A program made the position numbers and the translations under genes. Shown one piece after another: positions 47,470 to 58,479 of a stretch of 64,000 nt of DNA (positions are counted from its first letter, which is position 1; every line of letters starts with the position of its first letter). The notes beneath the pieces were generated by a model, which made no database searches, was not told the DNA's origin, and worked only from the letters and a program-made list of their open reading frames with translations. The DNA comes from Brasenia schreberi (taxonomy: Eukaryota > Streptophyta > Magnoliopsida > Nymphaeales > Cabombaceae). The DNA lies in contig JAYKKT010000061.1 of NCBI GenBank assembly GCA_036023115.1, forward strand, positions 10,120,501 to 10,184,500. The letters are read 5' to 3'.

Positions 47470-47935
47470 GCTGGCGATATATAATCTGATGTAGACGCGA
47501 CCTATGGGCAATCCACCCAAAGCAGCATGGCAAGAAATAGGGTCATGATCGGGTTGACCTGATTCTTGCACGAACAGAACACGAAATTGCCGCTGCTGGG
47601 CTTTTGTGAACAAAGAAATGGGTGAATGGGACTCGAGCTGAAGCGATTATTTATAGTACGTTTGTGTTCCATTGGCAAAGACTACCATATGAAGCAAGCA
47701 GTGGCAGCAACCTTTCGTCTTGGTGTCGTTTCAAACATCGGGACCCGATTCTTTTTCTCACTTGGAGTAGACCCAGACATGGGATTCCAGGTCATGTAAT
47801 GTCGGGTTTCCTGCATGGCGTCAACAAGATGTCACTGGTTTCGTGTTCTGTGTCGTGTCATTTTGTGTTCTTGTCAAAGCAGGTAATTCTGTACACGTAC
47901 CTTTCAGATCATCACTCGTCGGGTTTTTAGGTCAT
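47470..47935. repeat. CACGA/TCGTG-motif dispersed repeat, copy 1
   Basis: Repeated words such as GACCTG, ACGAACA, GTGTCGTGTCA and ACACGAAATTGCC. It shares GGTTGACCTG and ACACGAAATTGCC with 51800-52240. Confidence 0.5.
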
Positions 47936-47992
47936 GTCTGAAATTGCAAACCCTAGAGCAAACATAAATTAGACGTATTCGAATGCAAAGGT

Positions 47993-48064
47993 AAACTTTG
48001 CCGGGGATCGAACCCGGGCCACCCGCGTGACAGGCGAGAATACTCACCACTATACTACAACGAC
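47993..48064 (-). tRNA. tRNA-Asp(GUC), degenerate 3' acceptor (probable pseudogene)
   Basis: Minus-strand copy with an intact 5' half, anticodon GTC, anticodon stem (one C to T giving a wobble pair) and T-arm GGGTTCGATCCCC. The 3' acceptor strand reads CAAAGTT where intact copies have CAACGGC, so the stem has two mismatches and a terminal wobble. The discriminator is T. Confidence 0.7.
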
Positions 48065-48982
48065 TTTGAATCCATTAAGCTTAGGATTTTCTTCCATCGC
48101 TTTAAGGTACCAATTTGCGTAACCAAACAATATAATGGATGCGTGAGATTTTCGTTATTATTCTAGTTTTGCATCCAAAGAATCAGTTTAGTGATTGTAT
48201 ATACAGAAGACGCATCATGTATGCTTGTAGATTTTGCTTCAAAATAAGTCTATACAGAGTCATTGGTGCATGTTAAACAAACATGATAGGTTATTCTACG
48301 TGCTTAGTAGTCTATTTGAGCCTGGAGAGTTAATTTCGTCTCAGAAGACCATGGATTACAAGCAGTACTTTAATGTTCACACTTTATTGCCATCATCAAA
48401 GAACAGTTGGAAAACCATTCTCCAGTGTTGTTGGATACATATAACCAACTGTGATGCCCCCGAATGTGAGCCGACCACTATTTGCAATGCGTGATACATA
48501 TAAGAACATTAGTATGGTTTTATTAGCATGGACTATCATGATAAAATTACACAAACAACCCTGGACTGCTTGCAATGTCCTATTCCCAGTAAGAATTACG
48601 AGTTAGCATCTACATACCGGGTACATGCATGATATCTTAGCAATCCATCGAATTCTGCATAGTAAATTTCCAAAGGATTTGATTTGGTAGTAGACGAGAC
48701 TGTTTGGTATGGGTCAATTTTATTCCTGAACTCACTCATAAAAATATTCTATCTAATTTTATTTGACTTCACCTTATAAACTTATTATGTATGTCTTAAG
48801 CATCTTACTAATGGGAGTATTTACCGCTATAATTTAACATATCCCCCTCCCGCACCCACTAATACGACCTATATATAAATCAATCAAAGACTTGAATTCG
48901 ATATAATACATTTCCTCAAAATTTATTTATTTAGTAACTGATATGTTACATAAAATTTATTATTGAATTCTATTATTATTAT
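48065..48982. other. Intergenic, no gene recognised
   Basis: One 86-codon ORF (48234-48494) without a known domain. Confidence 0.4.
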
Positions 48983-49189
48983 TTACAATTTAGTCTCTGC
49001 ATCGACCTTCACCCACTCTGGAACTTCTCTGCCAGCAAAGGTCATCTTATAAATCCTTTTGCTGAGCTGAGACTGCACAAAAATGCCATGAACCATCTCT
49101 CTCACAGATTCCACACGATTTTTTTCGCGCGGCAACGAAAATAATGAAGGTGTTGGACGCAAACAGATGGTTCGAGGTCGAAAGCTCAT
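48983..49189 (-). pseudogene. Diverged, inverted relative of the small ORF at 49993
   Basis: Minus-strand DNA shares TTTCGACCTCG, CTTCATT.TTTTCGTTGCCGC, TCATGGCA and CAGTCTCAGCTCAGC-like blocks, in order, with 49998-50110 on the plus strand. The frames do not correspond, so at least one copy is not coding. No domain recognised. Confidence 0.3.
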
Positions 49190-49992
49190 CGTTCCATCAT
49201 TTGAGTCTAGCTAAACGCCACTGTAAATAATGGAGACTCAGGAGGACTCAGGTGTCCATCATCAATGGCGAGATGCTCACCCGCCATAGAATTACGACCC
49301 AAATCATATATTTTGTCCTGGCTCATAGATTAGGTCTATGATGATCAGCCTTCGCCAATGTTAGGTCTTCTCTTTTGATCTCCAATTGAGTTGCGGCTCT
49401 CAATACGATAAAACATGATCTGTCATTAAGGAGCAGAGAGGAGACTTAACTTGTAGTTACCCAATGATTCAACCCTAATCGCCACATCCTCCTATGGCAC
49501 GAGGTTGATTAAGCCGATTGACTGGAGGAAGATGGCTTTTAAGTTCGGCCATCACAGGCCAACATGGGGCTTAACTGGGATACCAAAGCAGAGTTAGGCC
49601 ACCACGACTCCACCGCCTGTGATGGCCGAAACCAATAGCCTATCTTCCTCCACTCTCACGTGCTTATCAACCATCTGCCATGGCCATTTTAATGGCGACT
49701 CAAAACATCAATTAGTGGTCACTGTGGAGTATTAAGCACTGCCATTAATGGCTAGATCATGGCAACGTGACGGTAACCCATTTGGGGAATGAAGACTTTG
49801 AACACTGGCGATGCTAGTTAAGGCATATGATCTATCTTAATAGGATTAAAGTGGGTTTCATGGTCGTTCCTATAATAAAGGGTGGAAGTTGAGGAAGAAG
49901 CATTGGGAGGACTTGATCAAGGTACTTGCCTGAGTCCTATTATTAGTCTCCATTAGTTATTCATGGCGTTGGGAATCATCAGCATGTGAACG
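49190..49992. other. Spacer between the inverted relatives
   Basis: No gene recognised. Repeated ATGGC/GCCAT-containing phrases (for example at 49240-49290, 49610-49700) give it an irregular repetitive look. Confidence 0.35.
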
Positions 49993-50172
49993 ATGGCAAC
50001 TTTCGACCTCGTAATTATTTGTCTAAGCTTCATTGTTTTCGTTGCCGCTCGATTTCGTTTGGAATATTTCAAGATGAAATCATGGCAGCTGCGCGAGTCG
50101 CAGCTCCAGCTTGAGGAAGAAAATGACCATTGCTGGCACAGTAGTTCCAAGGAGTTGTATGATAGTGCCTGA
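49993..50172 (+). CDS. Possible small membrane protein, unknown
   Basis: 59-codon ORF starting MATFDLVIICLSFIVFVAAR, which would be one membrane helix, followed by a charged Gln/Glu-rich part (QLRESQLQLEEEN). The shape (short N-terminal helix then a soluble coiled-coil-prone tail) is plausible for a small membrane-anchored protein. No family is recognised, no splice context was established, and a diverged inverted copy lies 0.8 kb away. Could be chance. Confidence 0.25.
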   Translation: MATFDLVIICLSFIVFVAARFRLEYFKMKSWQLRESQLQLEEENDHCWHSSSKELYDSA

Positions 50173-51075
50173 CTTAGACTAAATATGTAACAGCAATAAT
50201 AGAGAATTTGGAATAATGGGAATAAAGAAACATATTATTTTATAAATGACTAAATTTGAGGAGCTATTTATATATCGAATTCAACGGTTGTATTTATATT
50301 ATATATTAACGATAAAAAATATGTCAATATCTCTGCTATATTTGATTATCCCATTTTTAAGTCCTACATAATAATGGTTATCCAGTAAATTAAATAAAAT
50401 AGATAGACTTCAATTCTCAGGGGTGAGTTAAGCATAAAGCACACACATTGAACATATTATAATATGATGACTCAGTATGATAGGGTTTGCCTTGGGAATT
50501 AATCACAGAACATAATTTAAGAAAGCCATGAAGGTACCCGGGGGAAGCCTTCATAATCATACTAATAGGCTACATGAAGTAGTCCCAAGACAAGTTGTAG
50601 TGGCTAAAAGGCAAGTCAGTTGTTGAAAGACGAGTATAATTGCCCTGAACCACGATGGTACTCAAATTCATGCACACAATCACAGAAGCACAATAGTGCC
50701 AACATACATGAAGTAGATGTATGAGATTTGTGTATGGCAATAAATGGTGTGTTGATTAAAGATATTGCATGCAATGTTATCAATTTCTCTGATGACCCAG
50801 TTTGAGCAGAATGGCAAACACGGATCCCAATCAACGTTTGGGATTTCAGCTTGACAATGACTCCTGTGAGGCTCTTTGGCGATTATGGCCAGAAATTGGT
50901 ATCGATGCAGACATGGGTGTCATTTGGCAATCATAAAATCACTTCTGGTTCATTGTAATTTTTAGAAATTTCATCACGATCTCGCGCATAAACAAAATGT
51001 TTGGTTCGGAAATTGGTACCACAAAGCGATTAAGTAAATTGATAGAAGCCGAATGGGATTAGATTTTCTTTTAGA
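50173..51075. other. Intergenic, no gene recognised
   Basis: No supported coding or RNA gene before the tRNA cluster. Confidence 0.45.
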
Positions 51076-51147
51076 GTCGTTGTAGTATAGTGGTGAGTAT
51101 TCCCGCCTGTCACGCGGGTGACCCGGGTTCGATCCCCGGCAACGGCG
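51076..51147 (+). tRNA. tRNA-Asp(GUC), intact copy 1
   Basis: 72-nt cloverleaf: acceptor GTCGTTG/CAACGGC, internal A-box TAGTATAGTGGTGAGTA, anticodon GTC at 51109-51111 in a CTGTCAC loop closed by CCCGC/GCGGG, T-arm CCGGGTTCGATCCCCGG, discriminator G. TTTT follows at about +6, a usable Pol III stop. Nuclear type, not plastid trnD. Confidence 0.95.
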
Positions 51148-51225
51148 TTATTTTGTTGTTTTGAAAAACCTGGAAAGAAAACTTTCAATATACCCTCCAA
51201 AATTTTTGGAAGCAATGATTTCGAA

Positions 51226-51297
51226 GTCGTTGTAGTATAGTGGTGAGTATTCCCGCCTGTCACGCGGGTGACCCGGGTTCGATCCCCGGCAACGGCC
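51226..51297 (+). tRNA. tRNA-Asp(GUC), copy 2, discriminator C
   Basis: Identical to copy 1 through position 72, but the discriminator base (position 73) is C instead of G. G73 is an aspartate identity element, so charging may be poor. It starts 150 bp after copy 1. Confidence 0.9.
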
Positions 51298-51376
51298 TTT
51301 ACATTTTGTCTATATTCAGATACTATATTAAAGCTTTTTTCTCTAATTCATGATTTTTTATAAAAATGCTTTTGAA

Positions 51377-51448
51377 GTCGTTGTAGTATAGTGGTGAGTA
51401 TTCCCGCCTGTCACGCGGGTGACCCGGGTTCGATCCCCGGCAACGGCG
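51377..51448 (+). tRNA. tRNA-Asp(GUC), intact copy 3
   Basis: Identical to copy 1 including discriminator G. It starts 151 bp after copy 2. No T4 run lies close downstream, so termination may be less efficient. Confidence 0.95.
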
Positions 51449-51799
51449 ATGTATTTAGTACTTTATATTGAGTTTATTTATGTATATGTTCTTATCATCA
51501 TGTATCTAATGTGATGATAGGTTGACATGATCTTTTCTGGAATAGATCCAATCTTCTCTCATTTTCACTGTTATTTTGTTTTCATAAAAAGTCTAACATT
51601 AATTTCTCTTTTCTTTAACATCTACATTTTTTCAGTTATCCCGGGTTTGATCCAAGCTGCTTCAACCCAGTTTGGACCCAGGTAAGTGATCCAATCAGGG
51701 ATCTTTTGCAGATCTGGGGTCCGATTTAGGCCCGAGATTAGATTTCACGAACCACCCCTTGCATGAAAATTATTTAGTATATTGCTTAGGATGGTATAA

Positions 51800-52240
51800 G
51801 ACATGACATGGAGACCCAGACACGAACACAACACAGCATAATTGTGTTCATGTCCACCAGTGGGCGGATCCAGAATTTTTTATGGAGTGGATCAAAGTGC
51901 CAATTCGACCATTTGAGCTGGGGTACTATGTATAGTGGATGGATTCAACCGTCTCCTATAACTTTTTCCTAGATTTTCACAATTTCAGGGGGCGTTCGCT
52001 CCACCTCGCCTCAATGTAGCTCCGCCGCCGATGTCCACTACAAATAACGCAAGAAAAGGTCTATTTGGACAAACACAAAAATGACACGATATTAGCACGA
52101 ACACAAATACATTCAGTCACGCAAAGGAAATCCAGTTGTGATCAGGTTGACCTGTTCGGCTGTTCTTGACACGAGGACAAAGTGACACCAGGCTTAGCAT
52201 AAGCCGTAACACGAAATTGCCACCGGCACCGTTGTAACTA
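51800..52240. repeat. CACGA/TCGTG-motif dispersed repeat, copy 2
   Basis: Words such as ACGAACACAA, GACACGATATTAGCACGAAC, GGTTGACCTGTTCGG and ACACGAAATTGCCAC are shared with 47470-47935. Confidence 0.5.
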
Positions 52241-52374
52241 GGCCATGATCCTTGCTAGGACCAAATCCAAATCGTAGAGGTCTGAACTCAATTTTTTGCT
52301 GCTTTTTTTTTGCCAAAAACCAAAAGGAGAAAGCGAAAAGAGACATTGGTTTCTCCATCCACTTAGACCTATCA

Positions 52375-53200
52375 AGGGATTAGGTTTTGGGTGGACATCC
52401 ATCCGACCCGAATCTGCGAAAGTTGAATTTGGGCCAAAAAGTAAGGAACCGGTATTTTCTGGATTTGGATCTGTTGTTTTGACCCAATTGGATCCAATTG
52501 CTGGCCTGAAATATTCATTTAAATAGAGGGGTTACCCAATCTAGTGGTGAACCCATGAAACAGGTAAAACCCATTGATATAAAAGGTTCATTGAGCCCCC
52601 TATATTTGAAACTGGAGATGCAAGGACCAAAATTTTGATAACTTTATGTTTGATCCCTCAACGACCCGAGCTGGAACTGGAACCCAACTGGAGCATGATA
52701 TAAACAAATCTGGATCAGTCTTGATCTGACCCTGGTTGAATCCATTGACATCCCTACATCGATTCTCCCTCCTCCTGTTGGAGCCAGAGTATGTGCCCTA
52801 AACCAGCAGAGAGAGTGGGTCGCAACTTATCAGAGATAGGTCAACCCTAACACGATAGTTTTTTCGTGTCAACTTGGGTGGGCTTGAACCCGGCATTTTG
52901 CGTGTGCTCTTGGTAAATAAAAAGAAATCGCAGCAATAATCGCAAACCGAAAACGATATTGTTGCTCTTCGTGTTTTTTTGTAGCTAGGATTTTGCATAG
53001 ACCCGTGACTAAAACAAGAGACAAGTAGGGTTGGCAATATTGACCGGACCTAACCTGTGTAATCTTGATGGGACCAGACCCAAATGGAGCATCAGATACC
53101 CGAACCTGAGACTGATCGGATCGGGTATGGGGATAAGATCTCTGACCCACTACTTCATGCCATCCGTACTCAAACTACCTACCGACTTATATATAGAGTT
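52375..53200. repeat. GGGTC/GACCC-motif dispersed repeats
   Basis: Two GACCCG/GGATCGGG-rich blocks (52375-52760 ending TTGACATCCCTAC; 53028-53200 beginning TAGGGTTGGCAATATTG). These edge words resemble those at 36690 (TAGGGTGGCAATTTT), suggesting one family with GGGTxGGCAAT ends. Confidence 0.45.
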
Positions 53201-54048
53201 TGAAAAGGGGGAACAAAACTGACACATCATGTTTCTCGAAGACGATGTCATGCTATGGAGATATCAAAATCGTGAACATCAAGATTATGTCAAAACTACA
53301 CCATAAGGTTATTCTGATATTTTTCATTTTATTTCTTTTCTTTTTTAAGCATTTTTAAGCACAAGGCATATTGTACTATTATACATTTAAATAATTGATT
53401 GCTTCAGCGTCCAATGGGTAGAGCTAGTTTTTTTTTGAAGGGAAGTAAGCAATTGCCTGAAACTACTCTAGTGGTATGCACTAACGAACCCACTTCAAGT
53501 TGGCATGTGGTTCATTTGTTTAATCTCGACTTGAGCTTGTTCAAATGATGCATTTAGGCCAAGCTTAAATCTCAAGTTGGGGTTTCTTGAAAATCAATCA
53601 AGTTCATGAGGTAAGGTTTTCTTAGAAGATTATTTTAAAAATTCTAGAATAAGCTAATGGGCTGAGTTTAAACTAGGTAAAGACCCAAAAAGAATCAAGT
53701 CAACTAAAACTGGAGCTCAACATTAAGGTGGAACCCTTGGCTACTTTAACTTCTTGAGCTATACATTCATATCTTCATGTATGCAGATGAGATTCAGAAA
53801 ATTTTGAATTAAGTATTCAAATTTTGAAAAAGAAATGAAAGTTTTTAAAGCCCGCCCAACCCGAACCTAATCTTTGTATCCATCACTGGGGGTTGTAGCA
53901 TTTTTTTTGTCTTAAGACCAATCCTAAGTTAATTAGGTTTGAATCTTTTGGATTCTCTATTTAGGTTTTCCATCCTTACTTGAGTTTCGAGAATTGCATA
54001 CATGAAGATAATGCAAGGAATACACCTTATGGTTCTTTTATATATTTT

Positions 54049-54120
54049 GTCGTTGTAGTATAGTGGTGAGTATTCCCGCCTGTCACGCGGGTGACCCGGG
54101 TTCGATCCCCGGCAATCTCC
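54049..54120 (+). tRNA. tRNA-Asp(GUC), degenerate 3' acceptor
   Basis: Identical to the intact copies from position 1 to 68. The acceptor strand then reads CAATCTC instead of CAACGGC, breaking two pairs and leaving one wobble; discriminator C. Probably not functional although internal A and B boxes are intact and could be transcribed. Confidence 0.8.
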
Positions 54121-54713
54121 CTAAAAGCCAAAAATATCCGAATCAACACAATGTACAACCGTTGAGAAGGAAATGGGCTTGAATAATAGAACTTGACTCA
54201 TTGTGCGTAACTTAATCGGGCAACATGGGCTTGGGTGCCATGTGGACACATCCATGAACCACTTAATAGCTTAGTGTAGAGTCGTAGACCTTCTTATTTT
54301 GCGACCAAGCAATACAATGTATGACGTAGTTTGTGATTTTGTTTTGTTTCTTTAGTTTGTGCATTGTATTTTGCTTTCGTTAAACTTCTGCATAGTTTGC
54401 CGAAGGTTGGTTTAGTTTGAGATGATTAGGCACCGATCACGAGTGTCAATCCTCAATGGTTAATTTAATGGTCGATGTGTGACAACTTTGGTGTTAGAAC
54501 AGAGTTGACAACAGGAGAAGGAACTTTCATATTAATAACAAAACCTAAGACATTGTTGTTGATAAAAAGGATGTTGACATAATCAACTTTGAATGTGAGA
54601 TGGTTGGCACTCCATTCAACACAAGAAAGGTAGGTCTAAATCCATAGCAAAGGTTGGCCCTAGATCAACATCTATCAACACATGGCTAGTTTGGCTAGTT
54701 GTTGATACCCACC
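54121..54713. other. Intergenic, no gene recognised
   Basis: No coding signal or known repeat. Confidence 0.4.
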
Positions 54714-55157
54714 TTTTTGGGTTGGAGAATCAAGAAGCATCTTGAATGTTGTTGTTAGACATGTGTAATGTTGTAAAGGGTTTCAACTGCTTGCTTACCT
54801 ACAGAGTTCAATCATTGGTCTAAGAACTCGAAAATCATTAAAAAAATACGCATAAGAATTCATGTGATGTGATGAATAATTAACTAGCTATATTGGAGTA
54901 ACGACTATAAAAAACTAAAGAAATTAGTATAATTCAACTTTTTGGGTTGGAGAATCAAGAAGCATCTTGGATGTTGTTGTTAGACATGTGTAATGTTGTA
55001 AAGGGTTTCAACCGCTTACCTATAGAGTTCAATCATTGGTCTAAGAACTCGAAAATCATAAAAAAATACGCATAAGAATTCATGTGATGTGACAAATAAT
55101 TAACTAGCTATATTGGAGTAACGACTATAAAAGACTAAAGAAATTAGTATAATTCGA
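54714..55157. repeat. 225-bp tandem duplication
   Basis: The unit beginning TTTTTGGGTTGGAGAATCAA at 54714 recurs at 54939 with a few substitutions and small deletions. Two units only. Confidence 0.9.
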
Positions 55158-55615
55158 TTTTAAAGATCCGCACAACCTAAGGAGACGTATGTTTTCGAGT
55201 AGTAACTTGCAAATATGCTAGTTGAATTAGAGGGTGTTGAGCACAAGCTTTCTAACATGCATATGAATGACAAGAGGATAAGTCTCATATCAATATCAAG
55301 AAACATTTCAAGTTCAAGTAAGTGAAAAGAAACCACTGTCTCCGCGAAACATTGAAATAGTAACCGACCATAGGTTGGAAGGACAAGTCCGCAAATTCTT
55401 TAAGGTTACAACTTTTCATATCGACGATGGTTTCATATGATATTAAAAGTACATTCTAATTCAAATTAATTATCATGTTTAGATTTCATTGTGACCAATA
55501 ACGGATCTAAAAACTCTTTCGAAATGGAGCGAGAAACTCTTTCAATGGTTTCGGGTGAGGTGAACTATGTATTATAGCACATGGATCTCATCATGGGCTA
55601 TAGATTTTAAGTTGA
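55158..55615. other. Intergenic, no gene recognised
   Basis: Nothing recognised. Confidence 0.4.
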
Positions 55616-55687
55616 GTCGTTGTAGTATAGTGGTGAGTATTCCCGCCTGTCACGCGGGTGACCCGGGTTCGATCCCCGGCAAGAGCA
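55616..55687 (+). tRNA. tRNA-Asp(GUC), degenerate 3' acceptor
   Basis: Identical to the intact copies through position 68. The acceptor strand reads CAAGAGC instead of CAACGGC (two mismatches); discriminator A. Probably not functional. Confidence 0.8.
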
Positions 55688-56628
55688 TGTTTGGGGGCCC
55701 AAAATTTATGGGTTTCTTTTTCTTTTTTTGGTCAACTTATGAGGTTTATCAGGTGATTACACATTAAAAATTAAAATACTGCTTTAAATATGTGTCATTC
55801 AATCACCAACTCAAAAGTTCAAACCGTTTCAAATCATAAAGATTGTGATGCATATCATCAAAGAATCAAGTCAATCTAGAAATTTCAAACTCTTTTCACA
55901 TTGAAAATAAAATTTAGGCAAGACGTACATTATTATCGTTTTTTTTTTTTAAATGTCTCCAACAACATTGACAACGTCCAAATAATAGGTGAGTCTCGGC
56001 ACCCCTTTCACTCCTTTTGGCCCTAGTGGCCTGCACAAATTGTATCTTTTCTTTTTTTTCCTTTTTTAAGTTTCTGTTCATGTTGATCCCGTTTGACGGT
56101 TGGATTTTTGAAGAAGACAATTACCAAGTCCAATTTGTATTGACTAAGACAGAGTTATACATAGATTTATCAGCCAAGACAGAGTCAACTCAATACGCCT
56201 TCTTTATTTACATTTTTTCTAGTTCCAAATTCTAGTCACACAATGATCAAATTGGCACCCAAACAGAAAAGGAAGAAAAAGAACAATAATCCAACAATCA
56301 AAGGAAACTCAATTCAGGTAAGATATACCCAGAAAGCAATAATCTCACTATCAAATTAAAAAGCTAACATACTCAGTCAAATAATGAGCTACATCTCAAC
56401 CTGTGAAAAATTTATAAATAATAATAATAATAACAATAAAATAAACAAGCCTGAAATTTTATTGTTCTAGCTTTCTAAGCAAATAGTAAAATGATAAATA
56501 TAGCCATATCCTCTGCCCTGCCCAACAATTTATCCTGGAGCCGCACCGGCCTTTGGCAAAAATGATAGTAGAAGATACTGCTTTGCTTTAGAACTATATA
56601 TTGAGAGATGGAGACATCAATAAAAATT
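55688..56628. other. Intergenic, no gene recognised
   Basis: AT-rich; an AATAATAATAATAA-type run lies at about 56415. No coding signal. Confidence 0.45.
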
Positions 56629-57211
56629 TTACTTTGCCGGACCATCGAACAATGGCATCAGATTTTCCCCAGATGGGTTTAGTTCATCCCATGCTTCAAT
56701 CCATGTGACCATGGCATCTGCAAGCTTGTTGAAATAATCATCAACCTTACCAAGTTTTTCCTTAACTTTTTAGAGAGTTCAATGTAGCATTTCTGAACAG
56801 TAGTGCAATCCTTTGGAAGAGAAGCAGATTGGAAAAATGGAATCAGCTCTTCCTGCCAGTAAATTCCTTTGTACTCCTTCTTGATGTTCACAAATGGGTT
56901 GCTAGCTTTGCTGTGCCAGATGTAGGGCAACCCAGTCTTTACCCCAAGGCACAGATGATCACAGATAAACTAAAGAAATTAAGTGCATATTAATAAAAAA
57001 CCTACAGGAACATGATTTAGATGCCATGGAAGATATCAACAAACAATTATCCTAACAAGGAAAATAAACAACAGGTACATAGAACAAGATTAGTTACGCG
57101 TCTTATACAAGGAAAATTACAAATGAAAGAGATAAAATTAACATAATACCACGAACCCGTTGTACTTCAAAGCATCCCCCTTAATTTTGTGCATTAAACA
57201 TTTCAAAGTGG
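56629..57211 (-). pseudogene. Truncated UDP-arabinopyranose mutase copy (exon 4 and part of intron 3)
   Basis: Minus strand. Exon 4 remnant at 56629-56969 encodes [20 protein letters not shown] and [17 protein letters not shown], with one base missing in KK/VKE (AAAAAGTTAAGG where a second G is expected). It runs after the shift through the [15 protein letters not shown] motif to a TAA. 56970-57211 aligns with intron 3 of the gene at 42592-46876, ending near the match to 46281. Exons 1-3 are absent. Conservative replacements in the protein (I/L, F/Y) and a different C-terminal tail suggest it was a working paralogue before truncation. Retained intron sequence rules out a retrocopy. Confidence 0.9.
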
Positions 57212-57672
57212 AAATACTTGTTGCCACCCATATCCAACCTACACGTGTGTATATATACATAAAGTCCTATGTACGTAGCATAGACATCTTCAAGGTTCAA
57301 TATTTAAGATCAACCGTAGAGATTTGAATTAATTTACATAATATACTAAACGAAAAATACAAAAATATGATGGTATTTTTTGTTTAAATCTCTAAATCTC
57401 TATAATTGATCTCAAATTTCGAATGATAAAATATTTATTCAAGATTATGCATTGAAAGACATGCATATAAGATGCTCTATATATACATATATATAGAGAG
57501 AGAACATGGTCCACTCGCACATCACTCCATGCTTAAACATGCTTTTAAATCTCAACCATACAATGAATGACATAGGTGTTAAAATTTAAATCTCAAAAGT
57601 AAAAAAAGTACATTAATACTTTTTGTAGGTGTAATATTTAAGCATATATTCATGTATGCATGTACTAATTTC

Positions 57673-57742
<70 letters not shown>

Positions 57743-58479
57743 GCTAAATATTGAAACCTCATCCATGCTACTTTATCATCTAAATCTTTAGATATTTAAG
57801 ATGAATTTTTGAGATAATATGCACATGATGCCACATAAAATGTCTTTCATCAATCACCTAATAAAAAAGTAAAGAAGTACTCTATCATTGATCATGTTAA
57901 TCAAAAAGTGAAGAGGTTTTAGTATATTGAGTTCTCTCTCTCTTATATGAGAATATCATTTCTTGCTTAGCTTTGACTTACCTGTTCATTGCTTTTTTGT
58001 AATAATTTAAAATAAATTAATGAGTTTAAAAAAATAGAAAATAATATTATTATATCCATGCACTCAAAAAACAATAATCGAAAATGAGTGAACAACATCA
58101 GTAATCACATGATCTTATATATGTACTGTTTTTGCCCCATACACGGTAGAGAAAAGACAACCCGAATCCTTAAGTGCCTCATCAATGTTTGTGTCGGGCC
58201 CGGCTATAGGTTTACCTTTCACCGACCCACCCCGTCCCCATCCCTCGAGACAAGACGAGTTACAAGTGACCACATTTTTGTAAGGTGAGCTACAAACATG
58301 TCAAGATTAGCCCTCTGAGCTCATTTTACAGCCCGTCGCTGAACCCTAGTTTGCTTTTTTTTAGATAGGGTTGGGACGAAGCCCCAATTGTATTATACAT
58401 ACAACACACACCAAGCATGTCATCCACAGCCTAGTCGGTTCTACTGGTCCTTCAACGACGCATAAATAAAAGGTTAACA
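57212..58479. other. Intergenic, no gene recognised
   Basis: AT-rich. (CT)n(TA)n compound microsatellite at 57668-57739. No further UAM exons upstream of the pseudogene. Confidence 0.5.

Larger units (their letters stand above)
51449..54048. other. Intergenic, dispersed-motif repeats
   Basis: No gene recognised. GGGTC/GACCC-motif stretches lie at 51640-51740, 52375-52760 and 53028-53200, and a CACGA-motif stretch at 51800-52240. Confidence 0.45.

Noticed and set aside
51076..51448. tRNA-Asp cluster as an inserted plastid DNA piece
   Set aside because: The acceptor and D-arm sequence are the nuclear plant tRNA-Asp type, not plastid trnD-GUC, and no other plastid sequence is nearby.
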